Shown: in pieces, positions 55,506 through 64,000 of the stretch | How positions within the stretch are numbered: the stretch's first letter is position 1 | How the letters are laid out: every line of letters starts with the position of its first letter | NCBI RefSeq assembly: GCF_007859655.1 | Contig: NZ_CP042304.1 | Coordinates: forward strand, 3,846,501-3,910,500 | Direction of reading: 5' to 3' | Length of the DNA: 64,000 bases | Origin: Devosia ginsengisoli | GTDB lineage: Bacteria; Pseudomonadota; Alphaproteobacteria; Rhizobiales; Devosiaceae | The notes under the pieces: model-generated | Databases searched by the model: none | Seen by the model: the letters and a program-made list of their open reading frames with translations, nothing else | Told to the model about the DNA's origin: nothing | Position numbers and translations under genes: made by a program

Positions 55506-57029
55506 ATGACGGAAGCAGCTTCTGGGCGTCCGCTATTGGACGCAAGCGGCGTGGCCAAGCGGTTCGGCGCCGTCGTGGCGCTCAAGGATGCGTCGCTCAC
55601 GGTAGCTGCCGGTGAAATTGTCGCCCTGATGGGGGCGAACGGGGCCGGCAAATCGACCTTCGTCAAAATTCTCACCGGTGCGCTGCGGCCCGATGCCGGC
55701 CATATCCATCTCGACGGGCAGGATCGCCGCTTCGCCTCCCCCGCGCAGGCGCGACGTTCGGGCATCATGCCCGTCTATCAGGAACCCTCGCTCATTCCCG
55801 ATCTCGACGTGGCCGACAATCTGCGGCTCGTCGATGTGCCTGTAGAACCGTTCCGGCACTGGATCAATGAACTCGGCATTGCCGATCTGCGGCTCGATGA
55901 CCCCATTGCACACCTGCCATTGGCCACCCTGCGCATTCTCGATCTCGCCTTGACGCTCGCCAAGGAGCCCAAGGTGCTGATGCTCGATGAAATGACCGCC
56001 GCCCTGCCCACCGATCTGGTCGAGCGCGTGCTCACCGTCATCCGCGCCCAGGCCGATGCCGGGCGCTCTGTGATCTATATTTCACACCGCTTTGCCGAGA
56101 TTGCCCGTGTCTGCGATCGGGCCTCGGTGCTGCGCGACGGGGTTACCGTGGGCGATTTCACCATCGAGCCCGGTATCGAGGAAAAGATCGTCGAGCTGAT
56201 GCTGGGCGGCGTTCCCACCCGCATCGAAGCGAGTGGCACACGCGCCCGCGACAGCGCGGCCGCCGCTGCAACGCCGCGCCTGCAGGTGCGCGGCATCGGC
56301 GCCGGCTCGAAGCTCGCCGATGTATCATTCGACCTTCACAAGGGCGAAGTGCTTGGCGTCGTGGCGCTGGAAGGGCAAGGGCAGGACGAACTGTTCGACG
56401 TGCTTGCCGGCTTCCGCCGGGCGCGTTCCGGCACCATCGAGGTCGATGGCAAGCCTGCCAGTTTCGGCCACCCGGCCGACGCCATTGCCCGCGGCCTGAC
56501 ACTGGTGCCTGGCGACCGCAAGGATGCCCTGTTGATGCTGCGCTCGGTGCGCGAGAATATCGCTTTGCCGCAATTGGCTCATCCCTCGAAGTGGGGCGCC
56601 ATCCCGATGCGCCGGGAAGCAGCGCGCGTCGCTGATGCAGTCGAGCGGCTGCAGATCGACATGCGGGCCCAGGCCGAGGTCCGGCGCCTTTCGGGCGGTA
56701 ACCAGCAGAAGGTCACCATCGGCCGCTGGGTGGCTGCCGGGGTCGAAACCCTGCTGTTGTTCGATCCCACCCGCGGCATCGACGTGCGCACCAAGCATCA
56801 GATCTATCCGCTGCTGCGCGAACTGGCGGGGCAGGGTGCATCCATCCTGTTCTACACGTCCGAGCTCGACGAGGTCGCACTGGCCTGCGACCGCGCCATC
56901 GTCATCTTCGGCGGCCGGGTGGTGGATGTCATCGAGGCCAGTCAGGCCAGCGAACAGAACCTGATGCGGGCCGCCTATGGCTTGACCGAAGTCGAACGCC
57001 AACCGTCCGCGACGGAGGCGCAGCCATGA
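55506..57029 (+). CDS. Ribose-type sugar ABC transporter ATP-binding protein (RbsA/MglA-like, two NBDs)
   Basis: 507 residues with two fused nucleotide-binding domains. NBD1: Walker A GANGAGKSTFVKIL and Walker B-like VLMLDEMTAAL (Met where Pro is usual), with a poorly conserved signature (HLPLATLRI). NBD2: degenerate Walker A region LEGQGQDELFDVLAG as is normal for the family, canonical signature LSGGNQQKV, but Walker B reads LLLFDPTRGID in place of LDEPTRG. Overlaps the first permease gene by four bases. Powers import by the two permeases downstream. Confidence 0.9.
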   Translation: MTEAASGRPLLDASGVAKRFGAVVALKDASLTVAAGEIVALMGANGAGKSTFVKILTGALRPDAGHIHLDGQDRRFASPAQARRSGIMPVYQEPSLIPDLDVADNLRLVDVPVEPFRHWINELGIADLRLDDPIAHLPLATLRILDLALTLAKEPKVLMLDEMTAALPTDLVERVLTVIRAQADAGRSVIYISHRFAEIARVCDRASVLRDGVTVGDFTIEPGIEEKIVELMLGGVPTRIEASGTRARDSAAAAATPRLQVRGIGAGSKLADVSFDLHKGEVLGVVALEGQGQDELFDVLAGFRRARSGTIEVDGKPASFGHPADAIARGLTLVPGDRKDALLMLRSVRENIALPQLAHPSKWGAIPMRREAARVADAVERLQIDMRAQAEVRRLSGGNQQKVTIGRWVAAGVETLLLFDPTRGIDVRTKHQIYPLLRELAGQGASILFYTSELDEVALACDRAIVIFGGRVVDVIEASQASEQNLMRAAYGLTEVERQPSATEAQP

Positions 57030-57997
57030 CGCGCTTCCTCACCCGCCACAGCTGGTCGCTCGGGCTGTTCGCCATCCTAGTTATCCTGCTCGTCGCCACC
57101 CGCATCATTCAGCCTAATTTCGGCGCCTCCGGCCTCGATTCACTGGCGCGCGCGGCGCTGCCTTTTGCGTTTGCCACGATTGGCATGGGTATCGTGGTCA
57201 TCGCCGGCGGCATCGATCTGTCCGTGGCCTCCATCATGGCCGTCGCGGGGGTCATCGCGGCCTTGCTCATGCAGCAGATGGGCGATGCCAGCGCCGGACT
57301 GGTCGTGCTCATTGTCCTGCTTGCCGGCGTGACGATGGGCGCTATCAACGGCCTGCTCATCGTGCTGACGCGGGTGCCCGATATCGTCGTCACCCTTGCC
57401 ATGTTGTTCGTGTGGGAAGGGGTGGCGCTGCTGATCCTCAATGCGCCGGGCGGCACGGCGGCGCCCTGGCTACGCGCGCTGGTCGTGGGCGGGGTGACCA
57501 TCCCCGGCCTGCCGCCGGAGCTGACGGCATGGTTGCCCCGGGCTTTCGTCGTGCTGGTGGCGTTCACGCTGATCATCTGGCTGCCGTTGCGCCGTTCCAA
57601 GCTGGGCCTGTCCATCTATGCCATCGGCAGCGACCAGAATGCGGCCTTCCGCTCCGGCGTGCCGATCGGACTGACCCGCGTGGCGGCCTACGCCTTTGCC
57701 GGCCTGTTCGCGGCGCTGGGTGGCCTGTCGATCACCCTCAGCACCGGCATCGGCGAGCCGATAGCCGGGCCCTATCTACTGGCCAGCGTCGCCGCCGTCG
57801 TGCTCGGCGGCATATCGCTGACCGGCGGCCGCGGCGGCCTGCTCGGCCCGATCATCGCCGTGTTCATCCTGCGCACGCTGCGACTCGATCTGACCCTGCT
57901 GTCGGTCGATCCCAACGTAACCACCATTATCGAGGGCATCATCATGGTGGCCGTAGTGATGATTGGCGGCCTGCTGGCCATGAGAGGACCGCGCTGA
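57026..57997 (+). CDS. Ribose-type sugar ABC transporter permease 1 (RbsC-like)
   Basis: 323 residues, eight to ten hydrophobic helices of the BPD_transp_2 family. The signature GGIDLSVASIMAVAGVIAALL lies in the first third, GQRVPDIVVTLAML-like TRVPDIVVTLAML in the middle, and SVAAVVLGGISLTGGRG near the C-terminus. It shares its final base with the ATG of the second permease (TGATG). Confidence 0.92.
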   Translation: MTRFLTRHSWSLGLFAILVILLVATRIIQPNFGASGLDSLARAALPFAFATIGMGIVVIAGGIDLSVASIMAVAGVIAALLMQQMGDASAGLVVLIVLLAGVTMGAINGLLIVLTRVPDIVVTLAMLFVWEGVALLILNAPGGTAAPWLRALVVGGVTIPGLPPELTAWLPRAFVVLVAFTLIIWLPLRRSKLGLSIYAIGSDQNAAFRSGVPIGLTRVAAYAFAGLFAALGGLSITLSTGIGEPIAGPYLLASVAAVVLGGISLTGGRGGLLGPIIAVFILRTLRLDLTLLSVDPNVTTIIEGIIMVAVVMIGGLLAMRGPR

Positions 57998-58974
57998 TGG
58001 CAACGCCCGTCGAGACGATTTCACCGCTGCAGTATGTCACCCGGATCATCCGCGAGAACCCGGTCATCCCGTTGATCCTTTTGCTCTGTGCCTTGGTAGC
58101 CCTGCTGGAAGGTCTGCAACCCGGCATTTTCAATGAGCGCTGGGTGGGCAACACCATCCGCTTCGCCATTCCTCTCGCCATGCTGGCCGCCTGCCAGACC
58201 CTCACCATGCTCACTGGCGGCATCGACCTTTCGGCTGGCGTCGTGGCCACGGTCAGCGCCTTCGTCGTCGCTACGCTGACGCCGCTGGTCGGCGGCCCGG
58301 CTGCCATCGTACTGGCGCTGGTTCCAGCCGTGCTGATGGGACTGGTCAATGGTTTTGGCGTCGGCATCTGCCGCGTCCATCCGCTCATCATGACGCTGGG
58401 CACCGGACTGATCGGCACGGGATGCCTGCAGGTCTATCAGCGCTACGTCATCAATACCGGCTCGGAAATCCCCGGCTTTTTCGAGTTCCTGGGTACCGGC
58501 CGCACCTTCGGCATGCCCAATGCGCTCTATCTGTTCGTACCCTTCGCTATCCTCATCCTCTGGGGCCTGCGGCGCACCGGCTTTGGCCGCCTGCTCTATG
58601 CTCTCGGGGCCAACGAGAATGCTACGCGCCTCTCCGGCGTGCGCTCCTGGCAGGTGCTGATGGCGCTCTATACGCTGGTCGGGCTTATCGCCGGCATTAC
58701 CGGCCTGCTCTATGTCGGCATCATCCGCGCGCCGTCGCTGTCGCTGGCCAATTCGCTGATGTTGCCATCGGTCGCCGCCGCGGTGATCGGCGGTACCTCG
58801 ATCTTCGGCGGGCGCGGCAGCTATTCGGGCACCATTGTCGGGGCGCTGATCCTCACCGTGCTCGGCACCCTGCTGACGCTGCTGCAGATCCCCGAAGGCG
58901 CCCGGCGCCTGCTGTTCGGCGCGATCATTCTGGCCGTCACCGCCGTCTATGTGCGGATCACCGACCAAAGCTGA
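57997..58974 (+). CDS. Ribose-type sugar ABC transporter permease 2 (RbsC-like)
   Basis: 325 residues, ATG 57997 overlapping the previous stop by one base. Same family as permease 1: TMLTGGIDLSAGVVATVSAF, RVHPLIMTLGTGLIG, and SVAAAVIGGTSIFGGRGSY. Two different permeases suggest a heterodimeric channel, unlike E. coli RbsC, which is a homodimer. Ends 14 bases before the SDR gene. Confidence 0.92.
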   Translation: MATPVETISPLQYVTRIIRENPVIPLILLLCALVALLEGLQPGIFNERWVGNTIRFAIPLAMLAACQTLTMLTGGIDLSAGVVATVSAFVVATLTPLVGGPAAIVLALVPAVLMGLVNGFGVGICRVHPLIMTLGTGLIGTGCLQVYQRYVINTGSEIPGFFEFLGTGRTFGMPNALYLFVPFAILILWGLRRTGFGRLLYALGANENATRLSGVRSWQVLMALYTLVGLIAGITGLLYVGIIRAPSLSLANSLMLPSVAAAVIGGTSIFGGRGSYSGTIVGALILTVLGTLLTLLQIPEGARRLLFGAIILAVTAVYVRITDQS

Positions 58975-58988
58975 GCCTGGAGACGTCC

Positions 58989-59768
58989 ATGACCGCGCCT
59001 TTTGGACAGAGCCTGCTGGGCAAGGCCGTGCTGATCACCGGTGGCTTTCAGGGCGTCGGCCTCGAAATCGCGCGCCATGCCCAGGCCAACGGAGCCAGCC
59101 GTATCGTGCTGGCCGGACGCGATGCCGGCAAGGGCGAGCGGGCGCTGGCAGAAATTCCCGGTGCCGAGCTGGTCTTCGGTGAGCTGGGTGATCCCGAAAC
59201 CCCGGCCCGCCTGATGGAACAGGCGCTGGCCAATGGCCCGCTCGACGGGCTGGTCAATGCCGCGGGCCTGACCGACCGCGCCACCTTCCTCGATGGCACG
59301 GCCGCCATCTGGGACAAGCTCTTTGCCGTCAATGCCCGAGCCCCCTTCCTGCTGATGTCGGCGATGATTGCGCATCTGCGGGAGCGCAAGGCACCCGGCT
59401 CCATCGTCAATATCCAGTCGATGAATGCCCATTGCGGCACGCCGGAACTGGCAATTTATTCGGCCAGCAAAGGCGCGCTCGCCACGCTGACGCGCAACGC
59501 GGCCAATGCCCATATCGCCGATCGCATCCGGGTCAATGGCATCAATATGGGCTGGGCCGCCACTGACGGCGAGCGGGACATGCAGGCAAGGATTTTGGGC
59601 AAGGGCGAGGATTGGGCGCAGCAGGTCGCAGATCAGTTGCCGCTGGGCCGCCTGCTGGAAGCGAACGAGGTCGCCCGGCTGACGGTCTATCTGCTCTCTG
59701 ACCTGTCGGGCCTGCAGACGGGCACTTCGATCGATCTCGAACAATGGGTCGTCGGCGCGCCGCGCTGA
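58989..59768 (+). CDS. Short-chain dehydrogenase/reductase
   Basis: 259 residues from ATG 58989 with GGAG six bases upstream. Cofactor motif LITGGFQGVGLEIA, NAAG, catalytic Ser in NIQSMNAHCGTPELAIYSASK with the Tyr/Lys pair, and a C-terminal TGTSIDLEQW ending. Last gene of the RpiR-associated operon; probably oxidises the imported sugar or polyol. Confidence 0.88.
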   Translation: MTAPFGQSLLGKAVLITGGFQGVGLEIARHAQANGASRIVLAGRDAGKGERALAEIPGAELVFGELGDPETPARLMEQALANGPLDGLVNAAGLTDRATFLDGTAAIWDKLFAVNARAPFLLMSAMIAHLRERKAPGSIVNIQSMNAHCGTPELAIYSASKGALATLTRNAANAHIADRIRVNGINMGWAATDGERDMQARILGKGEDWAQQVADQLPLGRLLEANEVARLTVYLLSDLSGLQTGTSIDLEQWVVGAPR

Positions 59769-59775
59769 ACGAAAA

Positions 59776-59802
59776 CGGGCGGCGACAAAGTGCCACCGCC
59801 CG
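59776..59802 (-). terminator. Intrinsic terminator of the leftward SBP operon (shared convergent region)
   Basis: Stem CGGGCGG (59776-59782) / CCGCCCG (59796-59802) with a 13-base loop. Read leftward, it is followed by TTTTC, giving a terminator for the binding-protein gene ending at 59827. Read rightward there is no T-tract. Confidence 0.6.
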
Positions 59803-59826
59803 CATCGGTCCTGTCAGAGTGGCCTG

Positions 59827-61107
59827 TTACCAGGCGTCGCCCTTGAGGTCGGAAAGGTCTGCCTCGAGCAGTTCCAGATTTTCCGCAGCCGAGCCATTGC
59901 CGGCCAGCGTGTTGTGAACCGCGCTCCAGAACAGCGAGGAAACCTCGTTATAGTCGGTCTTGGTCGGGGCCGACGGCCGCGGCACAGCATTGAGCAATAC
60001 GTCTTTCCACGCCGGCACGATCGGCTGGGCCGCCGCCACTTCGGCATCGTCATAAAGTGCCGGGCGCGTCGGCATTTCCGTCAGCTCGATCGCCCGCTCC
60101 TTCTGAACCTCGTAGGAAGTCAGATAGAGCGCCAGCTCGATGGCGGCATCCGGGTTCTTCGAATATTTGGAAACGGCATAGTTCCAGCCGCCAAGCGTCG
60201 CCGCCGAACGGGCATCGGGACCTTCGCCCGATGGTAGCGGCGCCACATCGAACAGGCCCTTGATCGGGCTGTCGCCGCTATTTCCGAGCGCATAGGCATA
60301 TTCCCAATTGCGGTGAAACACCGAATTGCCGAGTTGCCACACGCCGCGGCTTTCCTCTTCCATATAGGCGAGGCTGCCTTCCGGCGAGATGGTGCCGATC
60401 CAGCTAGCGGCCAGGTCGATGGCGGCGACGGCGTTGTTGTTGTTGATCGAGATAGTGCCATCGGGCTCCACGATCTGCCCACCACCATAGGATTTCACCC
60501 ATTCCAGCGCATCGCAGGTGAGGCCTTCATAGGCATTGCCCTGGAACACGAAGCCCCACATATCGGCATTGCCGGCAGCGCGCTCGCCATCCATGATTTC
60601 CTGCGCCGTCGCGGTCATTTCGGCCCAGGTGGTCGGAACCGACTTGCCGTACTTTTCCAGCAGATCCTTGCGGTAGTAAAGCGCCGGTGCGCCGGTATAG
60701 GACGGCAGGGCAACCAGCTTGCCATCTACGGTCTGCGACTCGATGATCGAGGGGAAGAAGTCGTCCACCACATCCTTTGCCGCCTCGGTGAGGTCGAGGA
60801 ACTGGTCGGCAAGCTGGGGCGCCCAGATTACGTCCGTGGTGTAGAGGTCGATATCGGTATTGCCGGCGGCGAGCCACAGGCGGTACTGCCCGAACTGGTC
60901 GGTGGTCGAGGATGGCATCGGCACGATGGTCACCGTATGGCCGGTATCTGCCTCGAAGCGGTCAAGCTGGGTGCGCAGGAATTCGACGCTCCGCCCCGTG
61001 CTGCCCGACACCACCGAAAGCTCGGCGGCATAAGCCATGGCCGGCATGGCAATGCCGGCGAGCAGTGCGATCCCCCATGCCATCGTCATTTTTGAGAATT
61101 TGAACAC
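59827..61107 (-). CDS. Sugar ABC transporter extracellular solute-binding protein (ThuE/MalE-like), no permeases in window
   Basis: 426 residues with a signal peptide (hydrophobic ALLAGIAMPAMAYA, cleaved before ELSVVSG). SBP_bac_1 features: TGRSVEFLRTQLDRFEADTG, LYTTDVIWAPQLADQFLDL, PALYYRKDLLEKYGKSVP, FQGNAYEGLTCDALEW, RNWEYAYALGN. It resembles trehalose/maltose-type binding proteins. It is the last gene of a leftward operon and is followed by a terminator, so its permeases must be encoded elsewhere or further right. Confidence 0.87.
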   Translation of the reverse strand: MFKFSKMTMAWGIALLAGIAMPAMAYAAELSVVSGSTGRSVEFLRTQLDRFEADTGHTVTIVPMPSSTTDQFGQYRLWLAAGNTDIDLYTTDVIWAPQLADQFLDLTEAAKDVVDDFFPSIIESQTVDGKLVALPSYTGAPALYYRKDLLEKYGKSVPTTWAEMTATAQEIMDGERAAGNADMWGFVFQGNAYEGLTCDALEWVKSYGGGQIVEPDGTISINNNNAVAAIDLAASWIGTISPEGSLAYMEEESRGVWQLGNSVFHRNWEYAYALGNSGDSPIKGLFDVAPLPSGEGPDARSAATLGGWNYAVSKYSKNPDAAIELALYLTSYEVQKERAIELTEMPTRPALYDDAEVAAAQPIVPAWKDVLLNAVPRPSAPTKTDYNEVSSLFWSAVHNTLAGNGSAAENLELLEADLSDLKGDAW

Positions 61108-61134
61108 GATGTCCTCCCTGGACTGTTGTTGTAA

Positions 61135-62058
61135 TCAGGTCGCCACCGGATCAAAGGCCAGGAACCGCCGGGGATTGCCGACGGCCAGCATCTCGATATC
61201 GGTGGATGACAGGCCGGCGCTCTGCAGCGCCGGCAGAATGGTGCTGGGGATGTGGGCAAAGCCCGGCCCGCCGCCATGCGCCTGGTGATAGGACCGGCGC
61301 GCCATGTCGCCGCTGAGCATGATCTGGTGGCCATGGCCATCCGCCACCAATGCGACGACGAGGGCAATGCGGTCGGCGTCGGCGAGATATTTGGCCTTGG
61401 CGAACTGGTCGAAGCCAAGGAAGGCTCCGGTCGCCGCGACTTCGCGCAGATAGCCAAGATCGGGTTTGAGATCGAGATGGCCCAGCAGGATGCGATCGGC
61501 CGGCACGCCATGGTCGCCCAGCAATTGCACCTGGCCGATGGCCCAACTGCCCTTTTCGGTATGCGTGCTGATAGGCGCATTGGTGGCCCGGTGGGCCACG
61601 GCAGCGGCTTCGAAGACACGGCGCTCGTGCGGCCCCGGACCATCCAGGCTCGATGATGCCTTGATGAGCCCGGCTTTGGCCGTTGAGCCGGCAATGCCGT
61701 GCTGGACCTCGTCGATCATCCAGGCGGCAATGGCCTCCGTGGTCAGGGTGGAGCTGATCCGGTCGGCAAACTTGCCCTTGTTATAGCCGGTCGCGGCGAT
61801 GAGATGCACGCCGCTGGCCGCCGAAATGCGCGTCATGACTGCGGCATCCCGGCCATAGTCGATCGTGGTCATTTCGATGACGGATCGTCCGCCCGCCGTG
61901 GCAAACAGTTCCAGCTCGCGCTGCGCCAATGCTTCGTCATCGAGCCGCAGGTCGGGGTCGATTACGTCGGACGGGGGCACGGCGTAGATATGCTCATGCC
62001 CCAGGGTCAGGCCCAGATCAGCCGGGTCGATATCGCCGAGAACCGTGCGGACGATCAC
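61135..62058 (-). CDS. Phosphotriesterase-family metal-dependent hydrolase / lactonase
   Basis: 307 residues from GTG 62058, chosen because it overlaps the FAD-enzyme stop by four bases (GTGA) and opens VIVRTVLGDIDPADLGLTLGHEHI. Binuclear-metal residues are all visible: HEH in LGHEHIYA, the bridging Lys in LIKASS, His in STHTEKGSW, His in LGHLDLKPD and Asp in LSGDMARR. Relatives hydrolyse sugar lactones, N-acyl-homoserine lactones or phosphotriesters. Next to dehydrogenases, a sugar-lactone substrate is the likeliest. Confidence 0.88.
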   Translation of the reverse strand: MIVRTVLGDIDPADLGLTLGHEHIYAVPPSDVIDPDLRLDDEALAQRELELFATAGGRSVIEMTTIDYGRDAAVMTRISAASGVHLIAATGYNKGKFADRISSTLTTEAIAAWMIDEVQHGIAGSTAKAGLIKASSSLDGPGPHERRVFEAAAVAHRATNAPISTHTEKGSWAIGQVQLLGDHGVPADRILLGHLDLKPDLGYLREVAATGAFLGFDQFAKAKYLADADRIALVVALVADGHGHQIMLSGDMARRSYHQAHGGGPGFAHIPSTILPALQSAGLSSTDIEMLAVGNPRRFLAFDPVAT

Positions 62059-63350
62059 AGCACGGCTCCCATATCGGCAAGCCGTTCGCGGATCAGCGTG
62101 GCGGGCAAGGTGCGCGGCGCTACACCCATGCTGGTGGAGAGTGCAGCCGCGACACCGGCCGCCTGGCCCATGGCCAGGCACTGGCCGATCGAGCGCACGC
62201 TGGCATGGGCATCATGCGATGCGCTGAGGCAACGGCCGGCAACCAGCATTCCGTCGACATCCTGCGGCAACAGGCACCGATAGGGGATGCCATAGGTGCC
62301 GCTATCGGGCACATATTCCCAGCGGGTATTGCCGCCGGCATGATGCTCCTCGATCGGCGCGCCGCATTGCGCGATGGCGTCGTCGAACTGGCGGGCCGCC
62401 AGCACGTCTTCGCGGGTCAGCCAGTATTCACCCTTGATGCGGCGGGTCTCGCGGACGCCGATCTGGATGGCCAAGCCTCCCAGCACCGACTTTTCATAGC
62501 CCGGCACGTTATCGACGAGGAAGCGCGCATATTCGAGCGCCTGCAGCCGGCCCTCCCTTTCGGCGGCGGAGAGCTGTTGCACATCGGTGCCGTCAACGCC
62601 GCCAACGCGGGTCATATTGGTCACCATCACGCCGTCATGCGGGGTGATGTGGGCGCTGCCTTCCTTGCGCGGCAGATTGTAGCTGTCGCTCTTGGCCGCC
62701 ATCAGGTCCCACATGGCCTGCTTGGGAAAGGCCTTGGCGGCCGCCATGTCGACATTGATCATCTTGAACGTGGTGGTCAGCGACTGGGCGATGCCCAGGG
62801 CTCCAGAGTCCTCGAATGGCGCACCGGCGCGGGCGGCCACGGTAGCGTCGCCCGACGCATCGATGATGGTCGTGGCCATAATCGCCTGCGGCCCCTTGGG
62901 CGTGCCGACAAGGACGCCCTTGAGCTGTGATCCGTCGCGCAGCAGGTCAATGAAGTAGCTGTGGAACAGCACCTTGACGCCCGCATCATGCGCCAGCTTG
63001 TCCCACACCACCTTGAGCACTTCGGGGTCATAGGTGAGCCCGGCGCCGGCGCCATAGGTATTGGGCCGCTTGATGAGCACATTGTGCGCCGAAAGTCCGG
63101 CAATCACATCGTCAGGAATGCCGCCGACGACCTTTTTCTCGGTCTGGCCCGGCGTATAGAAGCCATAGAAGGTATCGAGCACCATGACGCCGGTGCCGCC
63201 GAGGAAGCCGTAGCGCTCGACGAGAACGACACTGGCGCCCTGGCGCGCTGCGGCAATGGCAGCGGCCGAGCCGGCGCTGCCACCGCCAATCACCAGCACG
63301 TCGCATTGTGCGAGTACTGGCAGGTCGGTTTTGTAGTTCAAGCTGGTCAT
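62055..63350 (-). CDS. FAD-dependent oxidoreductase (FAD_oxidored family)
   Basis: 431 residues from ATG 63350, overlapping the SDR stop by four bases; GGGGAG lies seven bases upstream. Flavin motif VLVIGGGSAGSAAAIAAARQG, then VVLVERYGFLGGTGVMVLDT, IDASGDATVAARAGAPFE, and ETRRIKGEYWLTREDV, all typical of the FAD-dependent oxidoreductases found in carbohydrate-use loci. The C-terminal SVRSIGQCLAMGQAAGVAAAL closes the FAD fold. Cytoplasmic. Probably oxidises a sugar-derived intermediate; the substrate is unknown. Confidence 0.87.
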   Translation of the reverse strand: MTSLNYKTDLPVLAQCDVLVIGGGSAGSAAAIAAARQGASVVLVERYGFLGGTGVMVLDTFYGFYTPGQTEKKVVGGIPDDVIAGLSAHNVLIKRPNTYGAGAGLTYDPEVLKVVWDKLAHDAGVKVLFHSYFIDLLRDGSQLKGVLVGTPKGPQAIMATTIIDASGDATVAARAGAPFEDSGALGIAQSLTTTFKMINVDMAAAKAFPKQAMWDLMAAKSDSYNLPRKEGSAHITPHDGVMVTNMTRVGGVDGTDVQQLSAAEREGRLQALEYARFLVDNVPGYEKSVLGGLAIQIGVRETRRIKGEYWLTREDVLAARQFDDAIAQCGAPIEEHHAGGNTRWEYVPDSGTYGIPYRCLLPQDVDGMLVAGRCLSASHDAHASVRSIGQCLAMGQAAGVAAALSTSMGVAPRTLPATLIRERLADMGAVL

Positions 63351-64000
63351 CCTGCGACTCCCCACCCCCCGGCAACCTCGAGCACGGTCCCGGTTACAAA
63401 TCTGGATTGATCGAGCGCCAGAAAGCCGATGGCATCGGCCACGTCTTCGGCAGAGCCGAAGGTGCCGGTCAGTGGCTGGCGATGCTTGATATAGGCCTTG
63501 GTCGGCTCGTCGCCCTGAGCCCGCAGGCTCATCGGCGTTTCAATGAGGCCGGGCGCCACGGCATTCACCCTGATGCCGTGATCGGCATAATAGGCGGCCA
63601 TGGTCCGGGTCAGCGCGATGATGGCGCCCTTGGATGCCGCATAGGCATGGGTGGCGAAGAGCTTGGCCGGGGCATAGCCCAGCACCGAAGCGGTATTGAC
63701 GATGCTGCCATGGCCCGCCGCCATCATCGGCTCCAGCGCGGCGCGGCACATGCGGAAGGTCGTGGTGAGATTGGTATCCATCACCGTGTCCCAGCCTTCG
63801 TCGGTGCAGCTATGCACCGGGCCGTCGCCGAAGCGCCTACCGCTGATGCCGACGACATTGACCAGCACGTCGATGCGGCCGAAGCGGGCCAGCACCTGCG
63901 CTACGGCATCGGCTGCCGCATCGGGTTCGGTCAGGTCATGCTGGATAGCCAGCAGGTCCGGAATGGTTTCGCCCAGCGCGGCGAGATTATCGGGCGCACG
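63347..64000 (-). CDS. Short-chain dehydrogenase/reductase (5' end outside window)
   Basis: The frame is open to the right edge, so the N-terminal cofactor motif is missing; about 217 residues are seen. Visible are RFGRIDVLVNVVG (NNAG-type strand), DTNLTTTFRM, catalytic Ser in TASVLGYAP, YAASK Tyr/Lys, and FVTGTVLEVAGGWG at the C-terminus. First visible gene of the leftward SDR/FAD/PTE/SBP operon, coupled to the FAD enzyme by an ATGA overlap. Confidence 0.88.
   Translation of the reverse strand, partial: RAPDNLAALGETIPDLLAIQHDLTEPDAAADAVAQVLARFGRIDVLVNVVGISGRRFGDGPVHSCTDEGWDTVMDTNLTTTFRMCRAALEPMMAAGHGSIVNTASVLGYAPAKLFATHAYAASKGAIIALTRTMAAYYADHGIRVNAVAPGLIETPMSLRAQGDEPTKAYIKHRQPLTGTFGSAEDVADAIGFLALDQSRFVTGTVLEVAGGWGVAG

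Overview
The window looks like a chromosomal segment of a high-GC alphaproteobacterium of the order Hyphomicrobiales, most likely Devosia-like. The evidence is tightly packed operons with ATGA-type overlaps, many sugar and oligopeptide ABC importers, regulators of the ROK, GntR, RpiR, DeoR and LuxR families, and an Omp25-like barrel. The genus is an inference. I saw no rRNA, tRNA, insertion sequence, integrase, phage gene or CRISPR array. No stretch over 300 bases lacks a gene. The longest gaps are 28378-28647 (270 b), 36496-36722 (227 b), 690-885 and 9157-9352 (196 b each); all hold promoter or operator candidates.

Region 1 (1-16.7 kb) starts with the end of a 2-hydroxyacid dehydrogenase gene. 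It continues into what looks like an amino-sugar-conjugate catabolic locus. A Tat-exported PIG-L deacetylase (886-3390) faces a leftward operon of ROK regulator, second cytosolic PIG-L protein, EamA exporter and sarcosine-oxidase-like flavoenzyme. A divergent rightward operon encodes a sugar ABC importer, an argininosuccinate-lyase-like enzyme, a PfkB kinase and NagB. A shared ACTTGAGTTA site may be the ROK operator.

Region 2 (16.7-31.4 kb) has two DJ-1/PfpI-fold proteins, then a Sfp-type phosphopantetheinyl transferase translationally coupled to a very large type I polyketide synthase (about 2,939 residues once one frameshift is repaired). Its order is KS-AT-DH-(structural)-ER-KR-ACP followed by two degenerate condensation-like domains. 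An outer-membrane barrel, a FemAB/BioF2-like acyltransferase and a GNAT protein lie beside it.

Region 3 (31.3-36.5 kb) is a ugpBAEC glycerol-3-phosphate importer with a frameshifted DeoR-family regulator downstream of it.

Region 4 (36.7-49.3 kb) is an eight-gene leftward operon (AtuA large and small proteins, a complete Dpp/Opp-type importer, a carboxylesterase). It is divergent from a GntR regulator across a perfectly symmetric nested palindrome. Next come a leftward CoA-transferase (A and B) and thiolase operon and a PAS-LuxR regulator.

Region 5 (49.3-59.8 kb) is an RpiR-associated sugar or polyol operon: two Gfo/Idh/MocA dehydrogenases, two SDRs, a TIM-barrel isomerase and a ribose-type ABC importer with two permeases. 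Region 6 (59.8-64 kb) is a leftward SDR / FAD oxidoreductase / phosphotriesterase-like / solute-binding-protein operon, cut by the window end.

Five leftward genes between 25 and 48 kb (PKS, DeoR, DppF-type ATPase, CoA-transferase B, thiolase) each carry one reading-frame break with both flanks otherwise intact. Two of the breaks sit in five-base homopolymers. Sequence or assembly errors are more likely than real decay, but re-reading is needed before calling any of them pseudogenes.
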